Shown here one piece after another: positions 7,182 to 17,315 of a stretch of 35,014 bases of DNA. The position numbers and the translations under genes are program-made. Origin of the DNA: Priapulus caudatus (taxonomy: Eukaryota; Priapulida; Priapulimorpha; Priapulimorphida; Priapulidae); contig NW_014577264.1 of NCBI RefSeq assembly GCF_000485595.1, positions 104,409-139,422 of the forward strand. The letters run 5' to 3'. The notes below the pieces were generated by a model, which was not told the origin of the DNA, did not search any database, and worked only from the letters and a program-made list of their open reading frames with translations. Numbering within the stretch: the stretch's first letter is position 1; each line of letters starts with the position of its first letter.

Positions 7182-9060
7182 GTTTTACCATAGACTAGGA
7201 ATATCTTCTTAGTCTCATATATCATACTGTTATAGTCTTATATATCTTATAGATATTCTTAGTATAGTTTATGGTTTTACCGCAAGCGGATAAATGTCGC
7301 TCCCACTACGTTGCGTGCGCGGTGATAAACTTCTGGCTGGCGGCAAGGTAAACACATATATAGACTAAGTCATAGTATAATAAATCATAAATTTTTGGAA
7401 GAATATTCTTAGTTCTGGTATAAAGTAGCAATGACATTTACCCATCAGCATCATGATTCAAAGTGTTTATTTTGTGCGTAGGTCATGAATATACAGTGTA
7501 CAGCGCAAAATATAAAGGTATAACGCCAGATTATGTATGAGGAATGTAACAATCAAACTTGTAAGGGTCGGTAAATGTCATTTCTACTGCAGTCTGAGAG
7601 AGTTTTAAATGACGTTTGCCACAAGATAACGTCAGTACTACGACTAGCCACAAGTTATCTTTTCGCATGACGAGAAGGTCACAAGCGAACAACGTTTACC
7701 AAGCCCATTGGCGCTTCTCTGTATTTCCACGCCGTTATGAAATGTGTATTTACGTCTCAGCGAGAATTTATGAGAATTGATTTGAGCAAGGCGGCAGCGG
7801 GTATTCATAGCCTATATCTGTGTGGTGTGCTCGTTGTGTCGTGTTGTTGTGTGTTGTTGTTATCACTGATTTACAAACACTAGGTATAGGTCTATATATA
7901 ATAATAATAATACTTTGTTGTTTTTACGCAGTAGGCTTATATATATATAGGACAAAGACGTAGAGCTGGCAGCTGTGGGAGGGGGCACTCCGTTTGGTGG
8001 AAATCGGAATGAATTGTATGAAAGCCTAGTAGGACTACGATTTTTTTTGGATTGGTGCAATCCAGGACACATTTAAAATGGTTGTTCACCTTTGTGAGTG
8101 TATTAAATGCAATGATGGTCCCCATGCTGAGATGATCCCCTTGACAAGGTGGGCGCTGAGCCCGGGGTTCACTCCCATACTAAAGTGGTACGCGCATGCT
8201 CGTCAGAGAAATCGTCGAAAAAGGACCGGATTTTGACTCTGTAGCGTCGACGACGTCTTTAGAAAAAATGGGTACTTTTTCAGGTTAACCTTCGACGTTT
8301 AGGGTCACTTTTTCGCCCCGGTTTTCGTCATTCGATTCGTCCATTTATTTCCGTGTTTACATTCTCAAAATGATTCTCCCCGGGGTTTTCTAGTCTCAAC
8401 GTCATGGGAGCCTGGGGGGGGGCACACGCATTGGGTTGGGTACTGGGGACGTGCCGCTGGACGGTATATTTTCCGAACATCATTATTAGCACAGGGTTAT
8501 CTAGATATCCAGCAAGCAAGCTGACCCAATATTGGCAAAACAATATTGGGCCAATATCACCAGGCCAATTGTGTGTGCAATATTGCAACAGGGTATACTT
8601 TTTAGTGCAGTATATTGGGACAGGGTGTAGTTTAGGGTGCAAAGCGGATCGCGACAGGGTCAGGTTTTCAAGGTCCCCGCGAGGCCCCCCCCCCACGCAG
8701 GTCCGAGGCGAGTGCCGCCCCCGGGGGGGGGGGAGGGCGCTGAGTTGAGATTGTGCTGAGACTGCCGCGCGTAAAATGTATGCTGAATTTACCATGTAAC
8801 AGTAGGAATATTCTGACGCCTAAACTATTATATAATCTCTAATTGTTTATCTGGTGTATAATTGCACGTGTGCAGGGGTGTGTCATATCATGTTACTAAT
8901 AATATTGCTCATTGGTACTCGGAAGGTGGCAGCACGGTCCAGCATGAGGACTGGGGGTTCGTGGCGTGGCGGGAATCATGACTAGCCTGCGGTGTGGATC
9001 AGTAGAACGTGAACAATAAATGGCTATGTTTAAACTGGTCTTCCGTCTTATATATTATGA
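7182..9060. other. Gene-free stretch, no supported gene
   Basis: No exon or RNA gene could be supported. 8130-8760 is more GC- and CpG-rich, with overlapping frames of 155 codons (minus) and 114 codons (plus); their translations are low-complexity and unlike any family I know. The phrase ATATTGGSCCAAT recurs near 8530-8570. A canonical AATAAA is present near 9013 without an upstream gene. Confidence 0.4.
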
Positions 9061-9073
9061 CAAGATATTGTTA

Positions 9074-9240
9074 CAGGGCGTAGATAGCGGTGCGGGGGAG
9101 GCGGGGAATGCATTCCCCCATTTATTGACGTGGGGGGGGGATGGCGTGTACAATCATTCCCCCCTACTTTCAGGAGGAAAATGGGGAATATAAAATTTTC
9201 TGGGGGAGGACCCGCATACCCCCGCCTGTTTCTTACCACC
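9074..9240 (+). repeat. Truncated copy of the GGGGCGTAGATAGCGG repeat
   Basis: The stretch begins CAGGGCGTAGATAGCGG and continues with CATTCCCCCATTTATTGA and CCCCCCTACTTTCAGGA. This matches the left end of the larger copy at 9395 and, in reverse, the region around 6010-6080. It stops after about 130-160 bp. Confidence 0.6.
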
Positions 9241-9394
9241 CTCCTCGAAAACCTGCATTGGCCACTGTCGAGCGTAAGAAATTGAGCAACCCCCCTTCAA
9301 AAATCGTTTCGAGGCGCCTGTAGTACTGCTAACAAAGATTATGATTATGAATATTTCTATGCATATCAAAAGTCAAATTTGAGTTCATCTGACA

Positions 9395-10815
9395 GGGGCG
9401 TAGATAGCGGGGAGATGGGGGTATATCCCCCCACACTTATTGAGGTGGGGTGGCTTTCATCCCCCCTACTTTCACGAATAAAATGGGGAAAAATTTAATA
9501 TTTTACTGACAATATATACTGGATATTTATCTACAAATCCGTCATCGCTATTCATCCTCTCCTAAATAATTGGGGTAAATGTATTATTACAGAAATGGAA
9601 CGTGACATACATCTACTGTAAAATGGCTGTAACTCGTTCCAAGAATGACATTATTTTACTGAAACTCAGACGGTTAATTTTGAAAGCATTCCCCATATAC
9701 GAGTTTTTTTCAAAATCGCCAGTCTTATCACTGCTTACGAAAGTTAAATCCTTGCTTTATTCAAAATTGGAATAGACCTATTGAGAGTTGGGATATTGAA
9801 TTTTCACGGGGATTGAATGGGAAAATTCAATTTCATCTCACTTTTTTTCGGGGGGATGGTGGTGCTGAGACCCGACCGGAAGTATATTCCCGATTTTGTA
9901 TAAGGGGTGAAAATATGCACTTTTTGGTTCAAATCTGGTTGTTTTTCTCATATTTTTTTTGCAGTTTTAACGTTCTCAGTAAAATATACGTTTTATCAAA
10001 ATTTCAGGGGAAGATGATTCCAGTGCTGTAATTGTCAACGGGGGGTCGGTAGCACAAGGCGGTCGCCCCCACCTAGAATTTTCAGGGCAAAGGTATTTTA
10101 GCCTAGGTAAGTTTGCACTGGTAACCCCAGTGAGGACATGTATAGGCCTACATAGCACAGATTTGGTAGTAAGTATTTTAGTCTTTGCTGTCCCCAAAGC
10201 CCAAAGGTAAAAATACTCAACTCAACAGTGATGTTATTGTGATGAAGATTGTTTAATAGTGCTGCCTCATAGTGCAGGAAATTGCATCGAAGAGGTGTTA
10301 CTTTCAACAAAATCCCCGGACCCCCCCCCCTAAACAGGAGGGGGACACGCCCTGAACGAGGAAAAATCCTGATATCCTATGATAAAGATGTCCAAAATTG
10401 ATTACAACTTTTTAACAATTCCACACAGTGGGAAGGGGACCCCCCCACGGGCGCTTCGTGCCCTTGAGCTCGCATGGTTCGCCGCCCTAGAATTTTTTTC
10501 TGGATTCGCCACATCCGCCACTGGTTGTGTGTGTGTGGGGGGGGGGGGTTGCGTGTTATTAAAACCTCTGGGATCCAAAGAAAAAAATTTCCCTAGAATT
10601 CACAAAATTGCACTTACAATATCAATTTTATTCAATTCCCTCAAAAACGGCCATCTTGAAGGTTCTAAATTGCTAAAATCCAAGAACCCCTGGACCCCAC
10701 CCATTAAGGGCTTTGCGCCAAGGCGCTCGCGGTGTGCGTTACTAGCGCACTCTTCATATACATTGCGATGGAAGTAACAGCGAAATTATCCCCCACAACT
10801 GAGGACCTGTCTACG
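9395..10815 (+). mobile_element. Dispersed repeat, copy 2 (with about 0.5 kb extra segment)
   Basis: This is the reverse-complement counterpart of 5197-6080, with left end CAGGGGCGTAGATAGCGG and right end ACCTGTCTACGCCACTG, i.e. inverted ends sharing GGCGTAGAYAG. Relative to copy 1 it carries about 500 bp more, from roughly 10033 to 10530, bounded by similar CCTAGAATTTT words. The 132-codon frame at 10379-10777 is a translation of the repeat. The ends resemble hAT-type termini, but no clear 8-bp duplication flanks it. Confidence 0.7.
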
Positions 10816-10819
10816 CCAC

Positions 10820-11140
10820 TGCACGTGTGTATATGATCTTCGCTAGCATGCTGCGAGTTGTTACAAATATTTGGCATAAACTAGGCATATACATCAAAAA
10901 TCATGCAGTTTCCACACGACCCAGTTATTTTGAGCATGCCTCACAGAGTTCTGGTCTTCAATGACTTGTGGTTAAGGTCTTGTGCAAAAGTCATTGACTG
11001 AAGAAATTTTAGCTAGTCGAAGTTTCTGAAGTAACCCTTACATAACATGTATTTGTCATTTCATCGTGTATTCATTGTTTGCCTGGTATGTGATCTCGGT
11101 GGGAGGGGCACTCACCCCACATTATGGTAGGTATGTGTCA
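10820..11140. other. Gene-free stretch
   Basis: Nothing recognised; ordinary AT-rich sequence between two repeat families. Confidence 0.4.
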
Positions 11141-11149
11141 CTGCGAAGT

Positions 11150-11440
11150 ATCTCTCCCATAGGAGTAACAACTGTTTTGGGGCTAGCCTTACACATTCAC
11201 ATACCAAAATCGAATGAATTTAGATGGCCATTTTAATTTGTGCCAAAAAGTGGGCGTGGCTCGAAAGTAGGTCGACTGGCGTGCTCCAAAATAGGAAGTT
11301 CAAAATCTCTCCCATAGGAGTAACAACTGTATTCAATTTGAAACATGTGGGTCAAACGGTTCTTGAGTTATCGTTGACCGTAGGCAGACACTGAAATGCA
11401 TAGTGAAATTGTCAAAATCTACCTAATTTGCATAATTTAA
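11150..11440 (+). repeat. Partial copies of the CTCCCATAGGAGTAACAACT repeat
   Basis: CTCCCATAGGAGTAACAACT occurs at 11154 and again at 11309. The second is preceded by GTCGACTGGCGTGCTCCAAA and followed by TTTGAAACATGTGGGTCAAA and GTTATCGTTGACCGTA. The same ordered block appears at 12590-12710 and 22335-22470, so these are members of one dispersed family. Confidence 0.75.
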
Positions 11441-11562
11441 AAAAAATATCAAAACCCGTGTGATATGTTTTGGGGCCAGTCCTTATTTATTCACATACTA
11501 GAAATGAGCAAAATCCGTTGAACCAGAACCGACTTGTGGCCATTTCCATTTTTGCCAACAAG

Positions 11563-12583
11563 TGCCGCAGTGCGACAGGGCTCATCTGGTGTCTGGTGTT
11601 CTGCTGATAAATTAATTTGTGCATAGCAAGACGTCTTATACATAAGTCTTCTTTATTCTTGTTTGACTTTCGTAGCCAATTCGAACAAATATATCAGCTA
11701 CACTTTCGCACCCACCTAATCTCTATACATGCAGACACATTACAGGTTGGCATGCAACAATTATGATTAGAAGCGTGCCAGCCATGGGCTGCCCTGTGTT
11801 TTTGCCTACACACGCGAGTATTCACTGATTCAGACTCCAGGGTGCTATAGACAGACTGCTTTAGAAAATAATATGATTTAAGGAGCGTGAACCTTGTTCA
11901 ACAAACATTTGCATTTGCAATTAAACTGTGCAACTGTAGCCTCACATTCACACAGATATGGGCTCTAATAATAGCAAAAGCAGTTCAGTCCTTTGTTAAC
12001 AGTCAACAAATCAATGTTTAACCCTCCTCTTGAGGTCAAAAGGTATGCCGACACTTACTCTTTGGCATGTCAGCGGAAAGTACATTCATGGGTCCTTTCA
12101 ATAAAGCCAATAAAAATGGTAGGTCACCGCTGAAAACAAAAAAGTTTTTCAATCGCTCCGTCAGACCATGTCCTCAGAAAATGTCTAAAAATCTGCCCTG
12201 TGCGCCACATTGACCTTATGACGACTGTGATCCTTCTAATGTTTCGGCACAGTGATGGCTTTTCCTACCATGATGCTATACACGCGACTATCACGAGCCT
12301 AGGTCGAGCCGTTTAGAATTCGTGCCGCAATTCTGTATTTCCTCCTATACCTAAGTTAAGGAGAGAATGTTCCCTTCTTTTACACCTCTTGACCTTTGAC
12401 CTTGACCCCCAGCTTCGCCATCCCAACTCGTTTTCGGATTACGCCCCCACGTCCCGAATATTCGTGACGTACGTCGAGCGTTAAGATTTGCGCCAACTGT
12501 TGACGCACGGACGCACGGGACGCAACGGGGCGCACGCTCATGCGATTTCTACAAGCTGCATTCTGACTGCAGATGAGCCGTAA
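11563..12583 (+). mobile_element. GAGCTAAAAA-type repeat, copy R1
   Basis: The element begins near ACAAGTGCCGCAG/GCTCATCTGG (11563-11588) and ends in a short hairpin (CATCTGAC/GTCAGATG in the cleaner copy at 22315) followed by GAGC(C)GTAAAA. The right half, from 12015 to 12580, closely matches 33245-33810, including GTACATTCATGGGTCCTTTC and ACCATGATGCTATACACG. The left half is alignable but more diverged. No coding frame. This is a dispersed non-autonomous element of unknown class. Confidence 0.6.
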
Positions 12584-12589
12584 AAAAGT

Positions 12590-12803
12590 GGACGTGGCTC
12601 CAATGTAGGTCAACTGGCGTCTCCAAAATAGGACGTTCAAAACCCTCCCATAGGAGTAACAACTATAGTGCAATTTGAAACATGTGGGTCAACGGTTCGA
12701 GTTATCGTTGACCCGTAGCCAAATCTTGACGGACGAACGACGGACACGACACCGCATATGCGCAATAGCGCTTCATCTTGACGATGTCAAGCTGAGCTAA
12801 AAA
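12590..12803 (+). mobile_element. Second GAGCTAAAAA-type repeat with terminal hairpin
   Basis: This repeat starts GTGGACGTGGCTC and contains CTCCCATAGGAGTAACAACT and TTCGAGTTATCGTTGACC. It ends in CATCTTGACGATGTCAAGCTGAGCTAAAAA, a 13-bp stem with a GAT loop and one mismatch. The cleaner version of the hairpin is at 22518-22546. Its ending parallels that of R1, immediately upstream. Confidence 0.65.
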
Positions 12804-13658
12804 CTAGGTCTCCCGAACGGAATTTCCCAGTCCCACGTTTCTCTTGCTGCGTCCCTACCTGAACATGTTCAGTTAATCAGTGCTGCCACACCATCAAGCA
12901 AACACTGCAGGAATGTGGCAACCTCCTCGTACTATTGCTTTGTGGCCTTCACCAACCCCCGTATTCAACCCTACCACTCCCTTGTGATTTTTTTTAGAGA
13001 AAACACTGTGTAATCTCGCTTATGATTTTGTATATAATAAAAAAGTATGTTTATTTTTCTGCAACTAAAATGCTGTGCTTACTGAACAACCTCACGTCAG
13101 TAAATTCGGAGGGAAATAACTTAGTTGCAAAAAATGTTTATTGCATAAACAATTAAGCAATAGTTGCTATTATAAAATACAACCTGCGGCGTATGTGCAA
13201 ATGAACCTAGTCGAACTAACATAATGTAGTAATAGGTTGTTGCTATTAAATGACTTGAAAATTTGACAGCTGAAGTTTGTTAAATTCGATAAGTTTTATG
13301 AACGAAACTGAGTGCATATACTACACGTAACACCCCTCAAACCTTTGAAATAAACACAAATATGGTAGAAAAATGGAGATGGTTTTCATAAGCAATTTAA
13401 AAATAGATGCGCTAAAACGACTGTGCTAGGTGATATTCTGCATGGAACTACCAATGAACAGACACATTACAAAAGTTGCCTTCATTCCGCTATCACTAAA
13501 ACATCAAATATCATTACTTTATTGGTCGCCCTAAGTTCATGATCGCTTTACATTGTGTCATGCAATCGGCTGGTCAGTCTTCAGTGTGTCTGCTGAGTTA
13601 TGTCTTTGAAACAGTAATAGCAGAGATAATCAGTTTTCCGACGGATAATAGTATTATC

Positions 13659-14503
13659 AGGGTCTTCTAACTTTTGCGCATTTTTTATTGTAAAAACGTA
13701 AATTTGTCTTTCAAGAGAATAAAACCTCGTCTACGACGACGAACGTTTAAGCGTTAACTCGAGTTAGCGATTATGGTAGCGTCTACACGACAACACCCGA
13801 TACGATTATTACGCGATTTTATTATGCATGCGTGCGTGCGTGTGGAATGTAAACGTGCGTGCGCGGCGTGTGGCAACGTATACGTGCGTGCGTGCGTGCG
13901 TGCGTACGTGTACGTACACGTGCGTTCGTGCGTGCGTGTGCACATACACGTGCGTGCATGCGTGAAGTGCGTACATGTGCGTGTTGCACGTACACGTGCG
14001 TGCGTGCATGTGCACGTACACGTGCGCGCGTGTGCAGGTACCACGTCGTGTGTGCAGGTACACGTGCGTGCAATGCGTCCGTGTGTGTGCACGTACACGT
14101 GCGTGCGTGTGCAGGTACACGTGCGTAGCTGTGCATGTATACGTGCGTGCGTGTGCATGTACACGTGCGTGCGCGTGCATGAGTGTGTGCGTGCGTGCGC
14201 GCCGTGTCCAGGTAGCACGGTGCGTGCGCGCAGTGTGCATGTGCACGTAGGCCGTGCGTGCGCACGTAACACGTGCGTGCTGAGCGTGTGCGTGCGTGTG
14301 TACGTACATCGTACTAATGCGGCCGCCTATCGTGGAGTTTAAGCTAACTCGAGTTAAGCGTCTACACGGGCCTAACTCGAGTTAGCCTTAACCTCGATCG
14401 ACTGGCGAGGTTAAGCTAACTCGAGTTAAGGCCCCGTGTAGACGCTTAACTCGAAGTTAAGGTTCGTCGTGTAGACGTAGCTAAAACGATTAGAAGACCC
14501 TTG
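13659..14503. mobile_element. Inverted-repeat element with TAACTCGAGTTA palindromes and TG/CG core
   Basis: The ends are AGGGTCTTCTAA (near 13660) and its inverse TTAGAAGACCCT (near 14491-14502). Subterminally, CTCGTCTACACGACGAAC and its inverse GTTCGTCGTGTAGACG lie on opposite sides. The 12-bp palindrome TAACTCGAGTTA occurs at 13755, 14345, 14373 and 14417, with a degenerate copy near 14446. The interior is the TG/CG block at 13824-14308. No transposase. The same structure is repeated at about 23390-24283. Confidence 0.7.
13824..14308. repeat. Alternating purine-pyrimidine GTGC/GTAC repeat block, about 485 bp
   Basis: The stretch consists almost entirely of CGTGCGTG, GTACACGTGCG and GTGTGCAGGTACACG units. 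Every frame on both strands stays open for long distances, giving R/C/V-rich or T/H/R-rich translations of up to 189 codons; these are repeat artefacts, not genes. Alternating C-G/T-G tracts of this length are classic Z-DNA-forming sequence. Confidence 0.9.
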
Positions 14504-15295
14504 ACGAGATTGCCACGATAACATCGAATCTAGGTATTGCTAACGTGGCATTTTCATTGAAGCTCTTGAAGCTAATCGAGTGAGAATCACACCTTCATAA
14601 ACTAACACAGGCCTCTTTTCGTAATATTTTCTAACACTTCTAACCTGGAGTAGCCACGATTCTTCCATATCCAGGGTAATACACCTCATTCTTTATACCC
14701 TCCTAGAGCTTAACGGTGCTCCCTGCCAACTGAACGGCGGGGAAATTTGTTTTTGTGAATTTTAACAATTTCAACAGGCGAGCTGTGTTGTCACCAGAAG
14801 ATAGCAGAAGGGCTTAGCTAGGAACCACGTAAAACAGCTAAATGCCATTCACGCATGCAAGTAGCAAGGCGTTATATATGTAGGGGCATCAACATAAATT
14901 TCATTCAAGAAGAAATGAGAGAGAAGAGCATAAGAACAACATATATATATATATACTAGCTATTACCCGTCCCCCAGACGGTTTGAGTGAGGTCTGATTT
15001 GAGGATGGCGGTTTAACCATTTATCTCTCACTTTTAGTGAAGACGTTACATTTCAGTAAACGAAAAATACTGATATTTAGACTCGAGTCATATATCAACT
15101 ATTTTACCTTAAAATTACCTACAATTTTTCAACAAAAAGGAAAATGGGGTGATTTTATAGTACAATTTCACTTATTTAGATTAATTATTTTTGAAAATAT
15201 CATTCTGGTTAGAAGCATCATGAATAAGTCAAATTCTTAAAAAAAAAAAAAAAATGCATTGCAGTAGTTTTGAAGATCTATTTTCTTGAAAGTCA

Positions 15296-15655
15296 GTGGA
15301 CGGCGGCGGCAGGGTTACACCCTCCCGTTTCAAATATTTGCACACACACGCGCACACACACACATCACACACACGCCGCGCGACGCGGCGCACACACCGC
15401 ATTCACACACACACACATACACGCAACATGCACATGCATACATACATACACACGCCAGCGCAGCACGCACACGCACACACGGACGCGCACACACACATAC
15501 ACATACACACAACTGAAGCAGTCTCTCGTTGGGGTTTTGTTCTAATTTTTCGCTTCACAGCTGTGCGCGCAGTGATTGGCTGTTTATACACCGCCAGCGC
15601 AATGGCTTTGGTGTGTGCGTGTGCGTGCGTGCGTTTAGTGTGGCTTGCTATGCTA
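15296..15655 (+). repeat. CA-repeat module, first copy
   Basis: The fixed left word GTTACACC-TCCCGTT-TCAAAT is followed by about 170 bp of CACACA/CACGCG microsatellite. The fixed right part then reads CAACTGAAGCAGTCTCTCGT, TTTTCGCTTCACAGCTGTGC and CAATGGCTTTGGTGTGTGCG. The frames through it are H/T-rich microsatellite translations. Confidence 0.8.
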
Positions 15656-15884
15656 GGTGAAGGCTTCCACCTAATTAAATGTTTATTATTATACCTTTAA
15701 TCTACATTTAGTATAGCTATATTATCATTAAAACCCGTGAGAAAACACATTAATAGTTTAACATAGTGGTTACCATGGTGGTGGTTTAAGTTATAGTTAT
15801 GGTATGTATAGTGTGGTATGTGTGTGTTCTTAGACAATCGAAACGGCGTCTAAAATTGTCAGAGCGCAGTGAGCCGGTAAGCGC

Positions 15885-16252
15885 AGGCACGCGTTACACC
15901 TCCCGTTGTCAAATGTTTGCACACGCGCGCACGCAACGCACACACCGTATTACACACATATACGACATGCGCACGCACACTCATACCACATTTACACACA
16001 CACCGGGGCGCGCACACCACATACACACCCGCACGCGCGACGCACGCACGCACGCACGCACGTCACACGACGCAGCGCACGCACGCACCACACACACACA
16101 CAACATACACACATACAACTGTAGCCGTCTCTCGTTGGGTTTCTGTAATTTTCGCCTCAACAGCTGTGCGCGGCAGTGCTTCGTTTTTATACCGGAACAC
16201 CGCAGCCGCAATGGCTTTGGTGTGTGCGTGTGCTGCGCATGCGGATTGGCGA
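15885..16252 (+). repeat. CA-repeat module, second copy
   Basis: It has the same left and right fixed words as the module at 15296-15655, with another (CA/CG)n core of about 195 bp. The 230 bp between the modules is unrelated. The pair indicates that the whole module was duplicated, not just the microsatellite. Confidence 0.8.
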
Positions 16253-16492
16253 TCTTAAAAATTTGGTGGCGGGTTTCCGATGAATGCCGAAGTTTGTTCG
16301 GCGCACATAACTTTTTAGAAAATTGCCTCAAAAAAGTGACTTTACCATCGAAAAATCGCGTTCTAACGTAGCGGAATGGTATTCGGGACGCTCCAAAAGG
16401 GGCACGCAGCTTGATTCGCGTGAGAATACGTGGCACGGTTCTGAGGGAGATACGGAAAACGACACTTCAGGCTCTTTCTACTATTATAGAGA

Positions 16493-16493
<1 letters not shown>

Positions 16494-16525
<32 letters not shown>
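16494..16525. repeat. (TA)n microsatellite
   Basis: An uninterrupted TA run follows GAGAG. The corresponding run in the second unit, at about 26304-26335, is interrupted and shorter. Confidence 0.9.
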
Positions 16526-16526
<1 letters not shown>

Positions 16527-16589
16527 CTTATATATGTAGGGGCATCAACATAAATTTCATTCAAGAAGAAATGAAGAGAGAAGAGCATT

Positions 16590-17315
16590 CAAGAAGAGCA
16601 TAAAAGCATACATTCTAGTTTTCCCATCTATACTGATTGTTTACAGGTATAACATAGAACAATCTAGCAAAAAGCATGAAAATGTCGCAAATCTATTTAT
16701 TGCATTTAGCCGCACTTGCAGAGAGGTTTGTTTTGATGAGCTAATTTAAGATGGTTACTAATTATATCGGCATCGTATATAGAATAATGGGCACAGCCCA
16801 CACCACCTAAATCAACAACCAGTGCTCTTCCAGACCGCCAGCACTGTGTGTTGTATCGTATACTGTAGCCTAGAACAATTATATAAAGATTAAGGGGTTA
16901 GTTATGCTTTAAAGTATAATGATGAAAACCCACTCATTGAATGATTGGTGAAAAACTTTTTACCCGAGCAGCCTGCTTTGCATTTTCAATTAATAATCTC
17001 TGACCGTATAACCATATTTACATGTAGAGTACTTAGTGATAAAAAGTGTGTATGCAGGCACGTGGGTGATACTCTAGATATTTCTGGCAAAATATAAAAT
17101 AATGTAATCTGTCAAATCATGAGTGAACAGGTCCGAACATTTTTTACACATAAGATAAAATACTTACACACTTAAAATATAATGACATTTGCTGTGCTCT
17201 ACAATAATAATTAGCAACAATTAATAGCACAGCAACCACAAAGTAAATAATTCATTAATTCACACACAAACTGCTTTCCTCTTTACTGAGCTTGCAGGTC
17301 TTCTGGGAGCAACTC
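16590..17315. other. TICRR 3' flank / 3' UTR region
   Basis: This lies downstream of the TICRR stop codon on the minus strand. It has no coding content. A canonical AATAAA in minus orientation (TTTATT on plus) is seen near 16694-16700, a possible but distant poly(A) signal about 620 nt after the stop. Confidence 0.4.

Larger units (their letters stand above)
14872..16588. repeat. 60-bp direct repeats flanking a 1.6-kb segment
   Basis: TTATATATGTAGGGGCATCA, continuing to GAGAGAAGAGCAT, occurs at 14872-14931 and again at 16528-16588. The enclosed segment starts with a (TA)n run and ACTAGCTATTACCCGTC and ends with a (TA)n run. The repeats are too long for a typical DNA-transposon target duplication; a tandem duplication or a LINE-style long target duplication would fit. 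Confidence 0.7.

Noticed and set aside
8145-8185. tRNA-like B-box word GGGTTCACTCCC
   Set aside because: No matching A box or cloverleaf could be built around it.
8328-8795. Overlapping 155-codon minus frame and 114-codon plus frame
   Set aside because: GC-rich segment with proline/glycine tracts on both strands, no recognisable domain, and no splice or start context favouring either strand.
10379-10777. 132-codon plus frame
   Set aside because: It lies within the dispersed repeat that recurs inverted at 5197-6080, and the inverted copy does not preserve the frame.
13754-14342. Long open frames (up to 189 codons) on both strands in the TG/CG block, and their counterparts at 23552-24090
   Set aside because: All frames are open because the repeat lacks stop codons; translations are Cys/Arg/Val or Thr/His/Arg repeats and their frames shift between the two copies.
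13824-16113. CRISPR array
   Set aside because: Repeats are microsatellite units with no spaced identical repeats of constant length; the context is a eukaryotic intergenic region.
15270-16371. Histidine/threonine-rich frames of 60-190 codons across the CA modules
   Set aside because: These are translations of the CA/CG microsatellites and their flanks; no splice structure or conserved composition outside the repeat.
14872-16588. LTR retrotransposon with 60-bp terminal repeats
   Set aside because: The repeats are too short, lack TG...CA ends, and the interior has no primer-binding site, gag or pol content.
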